The notes: generated by a model not told the origin, from the letters alone. A stretch of DNA of 64,000 bases from Streptomyces fulvoviolaceus (GCF_000718165.1 NZ_JOEY01000026.1:1-64000), one strand, 5' to 3'; positions 48,420 to 57,343 are shown, counted from the first letter of the stretch. Translations and numbers: made by a program.

Positions 48420-50915
48420 ATGGACCGTGGCACCGAGAGGGACGCACCTCCCAGCCGCGGAGCTGGGAACGGCGCGGGGGAGTACGCCGCGGCCGGTCGC
48501 ATCCCGCTGGCCGTGGTCGTGGTGGACCGCGACGGCCTGGTGTCCCACTGGAGCAGGGGCGCGCGACGACTGTTCGGCGCCGCCAAGGAGGAGGCCATCG
48601 GACGAGCGGCGGTCGACCTGCTGCCCGTCTCCGGCGCGCTGCCCGACGAGACCGACGACGGGGGCGCCCCGGCGTACGGGACGTACGCGGCCTACGACGG
48701 ACTCGGTCCCGACCTCGAATCCTCCCTCGACGGCAGGCTGTCCTACCCGGCTGCCGGCCGCGCCCGCCTCACCGTGCCCGAGGACGACCGCATCGACGTC
48801 CTGTGGTGGGCCTACCCGCTGGTGGGACCGGGACGGGAGCGGCTGCTGGTGCTGGCCGCCGACGCGGGCGGGTTACGGCAGGACTCCGCCGAGGAGGACG
48901 CCGAGGACTTCGCCGTCGAGCGCATCGCGCCCGCCTTCGCCCTGCACACCGACTTCCCCGGCGCCGACGAACTCGCCCGCCGGCTCCCCGAGATCCTGCC
49001 CAGCATGAGCGTCGAGGAAGGCGCCCGCATCGTGGCGCAGGTCCTCGAACTGGGCTATCCCGTCCTGGAGTTCAGCCAGAACGACCGGGTGCCCGTCACC
49101 CCCGACTGGGGCGTGCCCCGGCGCGCCGAGCGCAGGGCCCGCCGCGAGCGGGCGGCCAGGGCGGCGGCCGAGGGGCTGCCCGTGCAGCAGGACACCGCCG
49201 ACGAGGGCGAGGACCTCGAGTACGCCGCCGTACGCGAGCGTCTGGAGTTCCTCAACGAGGTCAGCGGCCGCATCGGCACCTCCCTCGACCTGTCGCGGAC
49301 CATCATCGAGGTCAGCAAGGCCGTCGTCCCGCGCTTCACCGACGTCGCCGGCACCTATCTGCGCGAACAGGTCGTCGCCGGTGAGGGGTTCCCCGACGGC
49401 GTGCCGGACACGACGACCATGTGGCACCGGGTCGCCCTCGAGCACACCGACGAACCCGGCCGCTGGGACGACGTCGTGCCGGTCGGCGAGGCCATGCCGT
49501 TCCCGGCGCACACACCGTTCTTCCAGTGCATGACCACCGGCGACCCCGTCCTCGTGCCGCGCATCAGCGAGCAGATGGGGCACGCCATCGCCTCGCAGTT
49601 CGAGAAGCGGGACATCCGGCCCCTCATCACGGGCCGCTCCATGCTGGTCGTACCGCTGAAAGCCCGCAATGTGGTGCTCGGCTTCATGATCCTGCTGCGC
49701 CACCCGGAGCGCGTCGAGTTCAACGACATGGACCGGGTCACCGGCGCCGAACTCGCGGCCCGCGCGGGCCTCGTGCTCGACAACGCGCGCATGTACACCT
49801 TCCAGGAGAGCGTCGCCGAGACCCTCCAGGACAGCATGCTGCCGCACATCCCGCCGCACATGGCGGGCTGCGACATCGCCACCCGCTATCTGCCCGGCAC
49901 GCTGCTGGGCCGGGTCGGCGGCGACTGGTTCGACTCCGTCAAACTGCCCGGTGCCCGCACCGCCCTGGTCGTCGGCGACGTCATGGGCCACGGCCTCAAC
50001 TCGGCCGCCATGATGGGCCAGTTGCGTACGGCCGTACAGACCATGGCCGCCCTCGACCTGCCGCCCGCGCAGCTCCTGCGCAACCTCGACGACCTCGCCC
50101 AGCGGCTCGGCGACACCTACCTCGCGACCTGCCTGTACGCCGTCTACGACCCGATCGCGAGCGAACTCCACATCGCCAACGCCGGCCACATCCCGCCGGT
50201 GGTCGTGCGGGCCGAGGACGGCCGCAGCGAACTGCTCGAACTGCCCACGGGCGCGCCCATCGGCGTCGGAGGGGTGCCCTTCGAGGCGGTACGCGTGCGT
50301 GTGGAGCCCGGCGACCGGCTCCTGATGTGCACCGACGGGCTGGTGGAGGTGCGCGGGGAGGACATCGGCGTGGGCCTCGCGACGCTGTGCGAGTCCGCCG
50401 CGCATCCGGCCGCCTCCATGGACGACGCCTGCGACACCATCATCCGCTCCCTGGCCGCGACCTTCTCGGAAGCGGGCCGCGGTGGCCGCAAGGACGACGT
50501 GGCCCTGCTGATGGCCCGCCTCAACGGCATCGAGCCGGACGACGTGGCCGAATGGCGCCTCTCCCTCGATCCGATCGAGGCCGGCCGGGCGCGTGCGGTG
50601 GTGCGTGAACAGCTCCACGACTGGGGGCTGGCCCAACTCGCGCACACCACCGAGCTGCTGGTCAGCGAACTCGTCACCAATGCGGTACGGCACTCCCACA
50701 GCAGCCCCGTCGCGCTGCGCCTGGTGCGCGGCGACACCCTGCTGTGCGAGGTGGACGACGACGACCACGAACTGCCGACCCTGCTCAGCACGGGCCCGGC
50801 CGACGAGTTCGGGCGCGGTCTGCGGGTGGTCAGCACCCTCGCCCGCGAGTGGGGGACCAGTCGCACGAAGACCGGGAAGACCGTCTGGTTCGAACTGACC
50901 CTGCCGCGGCGCTGA
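48420..50915 (+). CDS. PAS-GAF-SpoIIE phosphatase with C-terminal kinase-like ATPase domain
   Basis: An 831-residue regulatory protein. The N-terminal PAS domain is RIPLAVVVVDRDGLVSHWSR then GARRLFGAAKEEAIGRAAVD (about 27-70). A linker with a charged Arg-rich stretch (RRAERRARRERAARAAAEGL) is followed by a GAF domain (about 290-455, LDLSRTIIEVSKAVVPRFTD). A PP2C/SpoIIE domain (about 485-690) has GGDWFDSV, VVGDVMGHGLNSAAMMGQLR and GRKDDVALLMARL metal-binding motifs. The C-terminal HATPase_c domain (705-830, TELLVSELVTNAVRHSHSSP) resembles anti-sigma-factor kinases. Such proteins control anti-anti-sigma factors in Streptomyces stress and development networks; no partner gene is adjacent. Confidence 0.93.
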   Translation: MDRGTERDAPPSRGAGNGAGEYAAAGRIPLAVVVVDRDGLVSHWSRGARRLFGAAKEEAIGRAAVDLLPVSGALPDETDDGGAPAYGTYAAYDGLGPDLESSLDGRLSYPAAGRARLTVPEDDRIDVLWWAYPLVGPGRERLLVLAADAGGLRQDSAEEDAEDFAVERIAPAFALHTDFPGADELARRLPEILPSMSVEEGARIVAQVLELGYPVLEFSQNDRVPVTPDWGVPRRAERRARRERAARAAAEGLPVQQDTADEGEDLEYAAVRERLEFLNEVSGRIGTSLDLSRTIIEVSKAVVPRFTDVAGTYLREQVVAGEGFPDGVPDTTTMWHRVALEHTDEPGRWDDVVPVGEAMPFPAHTPFFQCMTTGDPVLVPRISEQMGHAIASQFEKRDIRPLITGRSMLVVPLKARNVVLGFMILLRHPERVEFNDMDRVTGAELAARAGLVLDNARMYTFQESVAETLQDSMLPHIPPHMAGCDIATRYLPGTLLGRVGGDWFDSVKLPGARTALVVGDVMGHGLNSAAMMGQLRTAVQTMAALDLPPAQLLRNLDDLAQRLGDTYLATCLYAVYDPIASELHIANAGHIPPVVVRAEDGRSELLELPTGAPIGVGGVPFEAVRVRVEPGDRLLMCTDGLVEVRGEDIGVGLATLCESAAHPAASMDDACDTIIRSLAATFSEAGRGGRKDDVALLMARLNGIEPDDVAEWRLSLDPIEAGRARAVVREQLHDWGLAQLAHTTELLVSELVTNAVRHSHSSPVALRLVRGDTLLCEVDDDDHELPTLLSTGPADEFGRGLRVVSTLAREWGTSRTKTGKTVWFELTLPRR

Positions 50916-51072
50916 ACCGCGCCTGGGGCGCGAGGGGCGCACGACGGCGTGCCGGCGTCGAACGAGCCGTGAAGGAATGCGCCACGCGCTTGTAGCCGTC
51001 ACCGGAGCGCGATACACCGTACTGGCCCGTCAACTGCGGCGGGCAGATGTGTTGCATCCTGGGGAGTTGGGC

Positions 51073-51798
51073 ATGAGCGTGACGAGTCGATACCGGGAGG
51101 CCTGGGAGGGCTTCTGGCGTGAGGCCCCCGGCGAACAGGGGGCCGTGTTCTGGGATGCGGAGCCGGTGCTGACCGTCGGCGTCCATCTCGCCCTCTTCGA
51201 GCCGCTCCTGGTCGACCCAGGGCTGCCGATGCTGGACCTCGGCTGCGGCAACGGCACCCAGACCCGTTTCCTCGCCGACCGCTTCCCCCGCGTCATCGGC
51301 GCCGATCTGTCCGCGGCCGCCCTCGACCACGCCCGGCGCGCCGATCCCGCGGGGCAGGCGACGTACCGGCTGTTGGACGCCGCCGAGAAGAGCGAGCCGG
51401 AGACGCTGCACGCGGAACTCGGCGACGTCAACGTCTATATGCGGGGCGTGCTCCACCAGGCCGCGCCCGAGGACCGGCAGCCGATGGTGGACGCGCTCGC
51501 CACGCTCGTCGGCGACCGCGGCCGGGCCTGCCTCGTCGAACTCTCCGAGGCCGCCAAGCCCGTTCTGCTGGACCTGGCCCAGAGTCCTGACGGCCCGCCC
51601 GCCAAGCTGGCGCCGATCTTCCAGCACGGCATCGCACCCGGCGAGGTCGCCGACGACGCGGTCCCCGTCTACCTCGGCGCGGCCGGCCTGACCGTCCTGG
51701 CCGGCGGTGAACTGCCGCTCACCACCACGGAGTACCGCTTCGACGGCACCCGGATCGAGCTGCCGTCGAAGTGGTGGGTGGTGGGGCGCGCCGTGTGA
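51073..51798 (+). CDS. Class I SAM-dependent methyltransferase
   Basis: A 241-residue methyltransferase starting MSVTSRYREAWEGFWREAPG. The SAM-binding motif I is MLDLGCGNGTQTRFLADRFP, followed by VIGADLSAAALDHARRA (motif II acidic residue) and the post-I region GDVNVYMRGVLHQA. It ends with the usual beta-hairpin ...SKWWVVGRAV. The substrate is unknown. GGGGAGTTGGGC is the ribosome binding site. It is in the same orientation as, but 157 bp from, the SpoIIE gene. Confidence 0.9.
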   Translation: MSVTSRYREAWEGFWREAPGEQGAVFWDAEPVLTVGVHLALFEPLLVDPGLPMLDLGCGNGTQTRFLADRFPRVIGADLSAAALDHARRADPAGQATYRLLDAAEKSEPETLHAELGDVNVYMRGVLHQAAPEDRQPMVDALATLVGDRGRACLVELSEAAKPVLLDLAQSPDGPPAKLAPIFQHGIAPGEVADDAVPVYLGAAGLTVLAGGELPLTTTEYRFDGTRIELPSKWWVVGRAV

Positions 51799-51919
51799 CG
51801 CCCGTGGAGGCCGGGGCACAGGGAACTCAAGGACACGCAAAGACGTTGCCAAGTCGCGGCAGTGTCAACGTAATTGTTCTCGTGGTTGCCAACGAAGCCG
51901 ACTTCATGGAGGCCCCACC

Positions 51920-52858
51920 ATGACCCCGACCCACCCGACCCGGCGCGCCGTGCTCGGCGGCGCCGCCCTGACCGCCCTCGCCGTGACGGCCGGTGCCGGC
52001 ACGGCGGGCGCGACCCCGCAGGCCACCTGGCCGACGGAGTTCCCGCTCCCCAACGGCTGGCTCCCCGAAGGCATCGCCATCGGCCGCAAGCCGTACGCCT
52101 ACATGGGTTCGCGTGCCAACGGCGCGATCTACCGCACCGACCTGCGCACCGGCGAGGGTTCCGTCCTCTTCGCGGGCGGCACCGGGCTCATCGCCGTCGG
52201 CCTGAAGATCGACCACGACGGTCTGCTGTACGTCGCCGGGAACACCGGCGTCGCGCGCGTGCACGACTCCCGCACCGGTGAGCTCCTTGTCACCCACCAA
52301 CTCTCCGAAGCCACCGGCCACTTCATCAACGACGTCACCCTGCTCGGCGACCGCGCGTGGTTCACCGACTCGCGCGCGGCGGCCCTCTACGCCGTCCCGC
52401 GCGGCGGCAAGGAGGGCGACATCCGCACCCTGCCGCTCACCGGCGACTGGGTGCAGCTGCCCGACGTCAACAATGCCAACGGCATCGTCGGCACGCCCGA
52501 CGGCCGTGGGCTGATCGTCGTCAAGAGCACGCCGGGCGAGCTCTACAACGTGAACACCAGGACCGGGTACGCCACGAAGATCACGCTCGTCGGTCAGGAC
52601 ACCGTGGTCAACGGCGACGGCCTGTGGCGCATCGGCCGCACGCTGTACGTCGTACAGAACCGCCTGAACCTGATCAGCGTCTGGGACCTCGACGCCAAGG
52701 CCACCACCGCGACCCTGCGGAAGACCATCACCGACCCGCGCTTCGACGTGCCCACCACGGCCGCCCGGTTCGGTGACCGCCTCTATCTGGTCAACGCGCG
52801 CTTCACGACCACCCCGACGCCCGACACGACGTACAACGCGGTCGCGGTGTCCATATGA
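51920..52858 (+). CDS. Secreted beta-propeller protein (SMP-30/superoxide-dismutase-like annotation group)
   Basis: A 312-residue exported protein. The signal MTPTHPTRRAVLGGAALTAL with twin Arg and an AGAGTAGATPQA cleavage region fits Tat export. The rest is a six-bladed beta-propeller of the SMP-30/gluconolactonase type (LPNGWLPEGIAIGRKPYAYM, KIDHDGLLYVAGNTGVARVH, DVNNANGIVGTPDGRGLIVV, TVVNGDGLWRIGRTLYVVQN). Family enzymes are lactonases needing Ca or Zn; Glu/Asn/Asp ligands could be in PEGIA, NNANG and NGDG, in line with an active fold. The substrate is unknown. GGAGGCCCCACC precedes the ATG; a very strong terminator follows. Confidence 0.85.
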   Translation: MTPTHPTRRAVLGGAALTALAVTAGAGTAGATPQATWPTEFPLPNGWLPEGIAIGRKPYAYMGSRANGAIYRTDLRTGEGSVLFAGGTGLIAVGLKIDHDGLLYVAGNTGVARVHDSRTGELLVTHQLSEATGHFINDVTLLGDRAWFTDSRAAALYAVPRGGKEGDIRTLPLTGDWVQLPDVNNANGIVGTPDGRGLIVVKSTPGELYNVNTRTGYATKITLVGQDTVVNGDGLWRIGRTLYVVQNRLNLISVWDLDAKATTATLRKTITDPRFDVPTTAARFGDRLYLVNARFTTTPTPDTTYNAVAVSI

Positions 52859-52863
52859 GCCAA

Positions 52864-52913
52864 CGGTGAAGTGCCCTCCGACGCTCGCTCGAGCGTCGGA
52901 GGGCACTTCACCG
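52864..52913. terminator. Bidirectional terminator with 24-bp perfect stem
   Basis: A 24-bp perfect inverted repeat (beginning CGGTGAAGTGCCCTCCGACG) with only two unpaired bases in the centre lies between the stops of the convergent propeller gene (52858) and the surface-protein gene (52928). It is the strongest hairpin in the window. Confidence 0.93.
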
Positions 52914-52927
52914 TGCTTCGGCCGCTG

Positions 52928-55543
52928 TCAGCCGGCCGTGCGGCCGCGGCGGTACGCCACCCAGCCCGCGCCCGTCAGGGCGGCCGCGAGTGCGGCGACG
53001 GAGAGCACGGTGACCCCGGTGGAGGCGAGGCTGCCGCCCGTGGTGCCTCCAGCGGTGCTGCTGGTGCCTCCCGTGGTGCTGCCGGTGGTGCCCGAACCGC
53101 CGCCGGTCGTCGTGCCGGAGGAGCCGGAGCCGCCACTGCCACTGCCGCCGTCGTCGCTGTCACCGGTGCCGGGGTCGGTGTCCACCGGGTCCTGGCCGAC
53201 GAAGGCGACCGGGACCTTCACGTCCTGGGAGCGGTCGCCGGAGAGGGTGTGGTCGGCCCGGGTGGCGAGCACACATGTGGCCTTGAAGCAGTCGGTGAAC
53301 TCGTCCTTGGCGTCGACGGTCAGCTCGACCTCGAAGGAACCGCCGTCCTCGTACGGGGTCGCCAACTCCTCCCCGTAGTCCGGCGGGTTGGAGGAGATCC
53401 ACGCGGAGGAGTGCGACTCGCCGCTCATGTCGACGCCGCCGATGCACGGCGTGGGCAGTTCGCCGTCGCCGTTGTCGACGCACAGGGCCACGTAGACGCC
53501 CTTGTCCTCGTCGTAGCCGGAGCCGGAGATCTTCAGGGTCTGGTTCTCGGTGGCGAGGTGGTTGACCGGGGTGACGGTGAGCTTCTGGCCCTCGGGGCCG
53601 GTGACGGTCTTCGAGCCGGACGGCTCGGTGTCCTCTCCGTCGCCCCCGTCACCACCGCCGTCGTCGCTCCCGGCCTCGGTGACCGTCAGCGTGATCGGCG
53701 AAGTCCGGGTCGTGCCCACCGAGTTGGTGAACTCGGCACGGTACTCGTAGCCGTTCTGCGCGGCCTTCGCCGTGAAGGAGTACGCGTTCTTCGTCGCGCC
53801 CTCGATCGTGTTCCAGGTCTGGCCGCCGTCCGGGCTGACCTGCCAGCGCACGGTCGGCTCCGGGGTGCCCTCGGCGGCGGCGACGAAGGTCACCTCGTCA
53901 CCCGGGGCCACCGACTGGTCGGTGGGGGACTGGGTGACCTTGGGGGACATGCGCAGGTCGAACTTGAGGACCTTGCTCTCCGCCTGCCGGGTGACGTAGA
54001 CGGAGGTCGCGTCCGGGGTCACGGCGACGCCCGCATAGCTGTTCACCACACGGCTGCCCGGCAGCGAGACCGGCTCGGCCGCCTGCTCGAAGGTCGTGCT
54101 GTCGAGGATCTGGAGGGAGCCGTTGTTGTCCGCGCCCTCCTCGGCCGTGCCGTAGTCCTCGCGGAGGACGAAGGCGCGCCCGGAGGTCTTGTCGAAGGCC
54201 GCGGCCAGGGGCCGGTCCTTCCCGGCCAGCGTGGCCAGTGGTTTGGCGTCCTTGTCGAAGACCAGCACGGTGTCCCCGCTGCTCAGCCAGACGTTGCCGG
54301 TCGCGGGATCCGCCTCGACGAAGAAGACGGAGCTGTCGGCGGGGAGTTCGGCCGTGGCGGTGACCTCGAAGGAACCGGTGTCGACCCGGCGCAGCACCTT
54401 CTTGCCCTCGGCGGTGCCGACGGACCAGGCGGCGGAGTGGGCGGAGTCCACGGCGAGCAGGCTGCCGCCCTCAAGGGTGGCGGAGCGCTTGACCGTGCCG
54501 GTGGCGGTCTCGATCTCGGAGAGGGTCGCGCCCTGCGCGACCAGGGTGGTGGAGGTGTCCGTACCCGGCCCGACGCCGGTGACCGTGGAGCCCGTGAGCC
54601 AGACGCCGGCGGCGGTGGTGTCGCCGTCCTTGGCGGTGCCTATGCCGCGCAGCGGGAAGTGGAAGACGACCCCGTCGCCGGACAGGGGCGCGACGATCTG
54701 CCGGACCACCCGGTTGGCCAGGGCGCCGCCCGCGCCGGGGGCCTGGGCGATGTGGCCGAGGAGCTTGCCGTCCTTGGGGTCGAGGACATACAGGCCCTGC
54801 TCGGCGATGTCCGCGGTGTCGACGATGTTGTCCGAACCGATGTACAGCTTCCCGGAGTCGGGGTGCAGCAGGAGGTCCAGGGGGCGGCCCGCGGTGGTGA
54901 ACTCGGCCGCCTGCACATAGCTGACGGTGCCCGCCGGGACGTCCACGCCGTCGCCCTCCCCGTCACCGGGGTCCTGGCCCTCGAAGGTGATCGGGATGCG
55001 GACGTCCTGGGAGCGGTCGCCGGTGCCGTTGTGGTCGACGCGGGTGATCACCGAGCAGGCGACCTGGAGGCAGTCGAGGCCGCTGTCCTTCGCCTTGACG
55101 CCGAGCTCGACGTCGAAGGTGCCGCCCTCGCCCCACGGAACGGCGACCTGGCCCGCGCCCTCGTCGTCGGCGCCCTCGGGGATGATCCACACCGAGGAGC
55201 CGCTGCTGCCGCTCTGGTCGGCGCCGCCGAGACAGGGGGTGGGGATGCGGTTGTCGCCGTTGTCCTTGCAGACGGCGACGTAGATGCCCTTGGTGTCGTC
55301 GTAGCCCTCGCCGGTGACGCGGAGGGTCTCGCCGTCCGGGTCCAGGTTCGCGGAGGCGGAGACGGTGAGTTTCTGGCCGTCCTTGCCGAGTGCCGTCTTC
55401 GGAGTGTCGGCGGCCTGGGCGGCCGAGCCGAGGGTGACGGCCGCGGCCAGCAGGGCGGTTGCGCCCAGCAGCGCCGCCGGGCGTCTGAGGCGGAGTCCGC
55501 CCGCACGGACCGGGCGCTGCCGGTCCGGCGTGTCGTCTGTCAT
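52928..55543 (-). CDS. Sortase-anchored surface protein with two neocarzinostatin-like domains, propeller and Ig domain
   Basis: An 871-residue cell-wall protein. Signal peptide (about 1-45, ending AAQA). Domain 1 (about 55-195) has the pattern VTGEGY...KGIYVAVC..NGDN..PTPCLGG.D and DCLQVACSVITRVDH...DVRIPITF: four Cys spaced as in neocarzinostatin apoproteins. Residues 205-560 look like a seven-bladed propeller (LDLLLHPDSGKLYIGSDNIV...). An Ig-like domain follows at about 565-665 (APGDEVTFVAAAEGTPEPTV). Domain 2 (about 680-805) is a second four-Cys copy. A Gly/Ser/Thr linker ends in LASTG, hydrophobic helix, RRGRTAG: a class E sortase (LAxTG) signal. It belongs to the adjacent iron-controlled HtaA/HmuT cluster and probably binds haem or another ligand at the surface. 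Confidence 0.87.
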   Translation of the reverse strand: MTDDTPDRQRPVRAGGLRLRRPAALLGATALLAAAVTLGSAAQAADTPKTALGKDGQKLTVSASANLDPDGETLRVTGEGYDDTKGIYVAVCKDNGDNRIPTPCLGGADQSGSSGSSVWIIPEGADDEGAGQVAVPWGEGGTFDVELGVKAKDSGLDCLQVACSVITRVDHNGTGDRSQDVRIPITFEGQDPGDGEGDGVDVPAGTVSYVQAAEFTTAGRPLDLLLHPDSGKLYIGSDNIVDTADIAEQGLYVLDPKDGKLLGHIAQAPGAGGALANRVVRQIVAPLSGDGVVFHFPLRGIGTAKDGDTTAAGVWLTGSTVTGVGPGTDTSTTLVAQGATLSEIETATGTVKRSATLEGGSLLAVDSAHSAAWSVGTAEGKKVLRRVDTGSFEVTATAELPADSSVFFVEADPATGNVWLSSGDTVLVFDKDAKPLATLAGKDRPLAAAFDKTSGRAFVLREDYGTAEEGADNNGSLQILDSTTFEQAAEPVSLPGSRVVNSYAGVAVTPDATSVYVTRQAESKVLKFDLRMSPKVTQSPTDQSVAPGDEVTFVAAAEGTPEPTVRWQVSPDGGQTWNTIEGATKNAYSFTAKAAQNGYEYRAEFTNSVGTTRTSPITLTVTEAGSDDGGGDGGDGEDTEPSGSKTVTGPEGQKLTVTPVNHLATENQTLKISGSGYDEDKGVYVALCVDNGDGELPTPCIGGVDMSGESHSSAWISSNPPDYGEELATPYEDGGSFEVELTVDAKDEFTDCFKATCVLATRADHTLSGDRSQDVKVPVAFVGQDPVDTDPGTGDSDDGGSGSGGSGSSGTTTGGGSGTTGSTTGGTSSTAGGTTGGSLASTGVTVLSVAALAAALTGAGWVAYRRGRTAG

Positions 55544-55594
55544 GAAGAGTTCCTCAACTGGTCGGGTGCGCCCGGCACTCCGGTCGCGCGAGAG

Positions 55595-55619
55595 CCGGGC
55601 CCCCGCGTGAGGGGCCCGG
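55595..55619 (-). terminator. Hairpin between the two neocarzinostatin-like protein genes
   Basis: The 9-bp arms CCGGGCCCC and GGGGCCCGG with a 7-nt loop lie between the stop of the 175-aa gene (55632) and the start of the 871-aa gene (55543) on the minus strand. It probably reduces read-through so the short secreted protein is made in excess of the large anchored one. Confidence 0.65.
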
Positions 55620-55631
55620 TCCGACGGGCGC

Positions 55632-56159
55632 TTACTGGAAGGTGATGGGGACGTGCACGTCGTACCTGCGGTCGTCGGTGTCGAAGTGGTCCGCCCGCGT
55701 GACCACGGCGCACTCGACCGTCTGACCGCAGACGCTGCCGTCGTCCAGGGTGGCCTTGACGTAGATGCTCACGTTGAACGTGCCGCCGGTGCCGAACTTG
55801 GAGCTGTTGGCGAACGTGCCGCCGAAGGTGTTGTTCACCCAGTGCGAGGCACCGGTGGAGCCGGTCTCGTCCTGGCCGCCCAGGCACGGGGTGGGCTTGT
55901 TCACGCCCGGGTCGCCGTCGATCACGCACAGGCCGACGTAGATGCCCTGGCCGGTGTTGAAGCCGGAGCCGGTGACGTTGATGACCTGGCCGGAGGCGGC
56001 GGCCGTGTCGGGGGCGGTCACCGACAGGTTGTACGTGGTGGTGCCGTCGACGATCGTGCGCGTCGAGGTGGCGGCGGAGGCCGAGGTCGCGAGGCCCAGG
56101 GTGAGGGCGGCGGAGGCGGCGACGGCGAGGCCCGTGCGGGCGGTGAGAACGGATCTCAT
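55632..56159 (-). CDS. Secreted single-domain neocarzinostatin-like protein
   Basis: A 175-residue secreted protein. The signal peptide MRSVLTARTGLAVAASAALT ends at SASAA. The mature part is one four-Cys domain: INVTGSGFNTGQGIYVGLCV, KPTPCLGGQDETGSTGASHW, VCGQTVECAVVTRADH and YDVHVPITF. The Cys pairs, the GxG(Y/F) turn and final IxF strand match the neocarzinostatin apoprotein fold, which binds a chromophore; the TR(A)DH motif and conserved Trp are shared with the three other copies in the cluster. There is no anchor, so it is probably released. An iron box (56205-56223) lies 46 bp upstream, so it is expressed in iron starvation. Confidence 0.85.
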   Translation of the reverse strand: MRSVLTARTGLAVAASAALTLGLATSASAATSTRTIVDGTTTYNLSVTAPDTAAASGQVINVTGSGFNTGQGIYVGLCVIDGDPGVNKPTPCLGGQDETGSTGASHWVNNTFGGTFANSSKFGTGGTFNVSIYVKATLDDGSVCGQTVECAVVTRADHFDTDDRRYDVHVPITFQ

Positions 56160-56204
56160 GGTGAGGGGTACACCTTTCTGGTGTGCGACAACCCCAGACG
56201 GGGG

Positions 56205-56223
56205 TTAGGTAAGGCAAACCTAA
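56205..56223 (-). promoter_or_regulatory. Iron box (DmdR1/IdeR-type operator)
   Basis: TTAGGTAAGGCAAACCTAA matches the actinobacterial DtxR/IdeR/DmdR consensus TTAGGTTAGGCTAACCTAA at 17 of 19 positions. It lies 46-64 bp upstream of the secreted 175-aa gene. A DmdR1-Fe2+ complex would repress transcription when iron is plentiful. Confidence 0.9.
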
Positions 56224-56298
56224 ATACGACTTCCCGGGAGTTGTCAACGGGAGGCAAAGAACTCCCAACTCCCAGTAAGCTCAAGGGAATTGGGCATC

Positions 56299-56328
56299 CG
56301 AGGAGCGGACCGTGCGGCCCGCTCCTCG
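56299..56328 (-). terminator. Hairpin downstream of the HtaA gene
   Basis: The 10-bp arms CGAGGAGCGG and CCGCTCCTCG with a 10-nt loop lie 31 bp past the HtaA gene stop on the minus strand and just upstream of the iron-box promoter of the next gene. Confidence 0.65.
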
Positions 56329-56358
56329 CTGCGGATTTGCCCCTGCTAACACACTCGA

Positions 56359-57294
56359 TCAGTCCGAGGCCATGACCTCGAACTGCGTGACGGCCCGGCG
56401 CCCGCCCGTCGCGGCGTACAGCTCCACCGTGTGCGCGCCGTCGGCCGCCGTCGCGTACACCGGGAACGTCCGGGAGACCCGGCCCTCCTCGTCGGCCACC
56501 GTCTGGTACCGGGTGTCCTCGTCGATCGAGACGAGCACCACCTCGCCGGGCTCGAACCCCGCGCCGGTGACCGCCTGTTCGCCGCCCGCCGCCAGACCGG
56601 CGTGGGCCACGGCTGCAGAGAGGGCCGCCTGCTGCTGTTTCTCCGGGGTCGCGGCGCTCGGGGACGGCTGCGGTGTCTCCTCGGGCCGCGCGGGGACCTC
56701 GGGCGTCTCGCCGCCCCCGGTGCCCACCGTCAGGTCGAACAGGCCCAGTGCGTCACCCGCCGCGAACTCCTGCCCGCTCCACTCGGACAGCAGGCGCGCG
56801 CCCTCGTCCGTGAGCGAGGCCCGCAGGCCGGTCCATGTCACGCCACTCGCGCGTACGGCGAGGGTGGCGTCGCCCAATGCCACGTCGGCCAGGGCCAGTT
56901 CACGAGCCGTGCCGTCGATGACCGTACGCGTGGAGAGCGAGCCCGAGCTGCCCGCCAGCTCCAGTCGCAGCCCGCCGAGGGGCAATGGCTGTGCGGGCCC
57001 GGTGAGTTGGGCGGTGCCCGCCAACTCGACCTCCGCGTCGCCGGTTTCGGGGTCCGTGCCACCGCCCGTGGCCGGGAACCAGGCGCGGTCCGCGGGTCCC
57101 CGTACGGCGGGTTCGGCGACGTCGACCGACACGCCGCGGTCGGTCAGCTCGGCGTCCGTCGTCGTCCAGCTCGCGTACCCGCCGGACACCGCGCGTGGGA
57201 ACGACTCCCCGTCCTGCGCGGCCGCCGCGCCCGGGCTCAGCAGCGCGAGCAGGGTGCCGCCCGCCAAGGCGGCGGCGCCGGGTCTCTTCGCCAT
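56359..57294 (-). CDS. HtaA-domain secreted haem-binding protein
   Basis: A 311-residue secreted protein. Signal peptide MAKRPGAAALAGGTLLALLS, cleaved near GAAAA. Residues about 33-205 form one HtaA domain: FPRAVSGGYASW (N-terminal GGxAxW motif), VELAGTAQLTGPAQPLPLGG, LRLELAGSSGSLSTRTVIDG and DEGARLLSEWSGQEFAAGDA followed by LGLFDLTVG. Corynebacterial HtaA/ChtA domains bind haem and pass it to HmuT. Here the His of the usual xGHGG element is not evident (TGPAQPLPLGG), so haem ligation may differ. A Pro-rich linker leads to a C-terminal all-beta domain (residues 230-311, VTGAGFEPGEVVLVSIDED). No anchor is seen. It lies in the same strand run as the other surface genes, 49 bp after the gene at 57344. 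Confidence 0.83.
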   Translation of the reverse strand: MAKRPGAAALAGGTLLALLSPGAAAAQDGESFPRAVSGGYASWTTTDAELTDRGVSVDVAEPAVRGPADRAWFPATGGGTDPETGDAEVELAGTAQLTGPAQPLPLGGLRLELAGSSGSLSTRTVIDGTARELALADVALGDATLAVRASGVTWTGLRASLTDEGARLLSEWSGQEFAAGDALGLFDLTVGTGGGETPEVPARPEETPQPSPSAATPEKQQQAALSAAVAHAGLAAGGEQAVTGAGFEPGEVVLVSIDEDTRYQTVADEEGRVSRTFPVYATAADGAHTVELYAATGGRRAVTQFEVMASD

Positions 57295-57343
57295 CTTCAG
57301 TTCTCCCTCTGGGATATGAGGTTCCTTCGGGGTCGGTCGGCCC

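Noticed and set aside
45784..48447. 887-codon minus-strand open frame opposite the MFS fusion gene
   Set aside because: It is composed of D/G/R/H-rich low-complexity sequence antisense to a clear MFS transporter; no motif supports coding.
53160..53483. Alternative minus-strand open frame inside the 871-residue gene
   Set aside because: It is an out-of-frame, Arg-rich shadow of the surface protein's second four-Cys domain.
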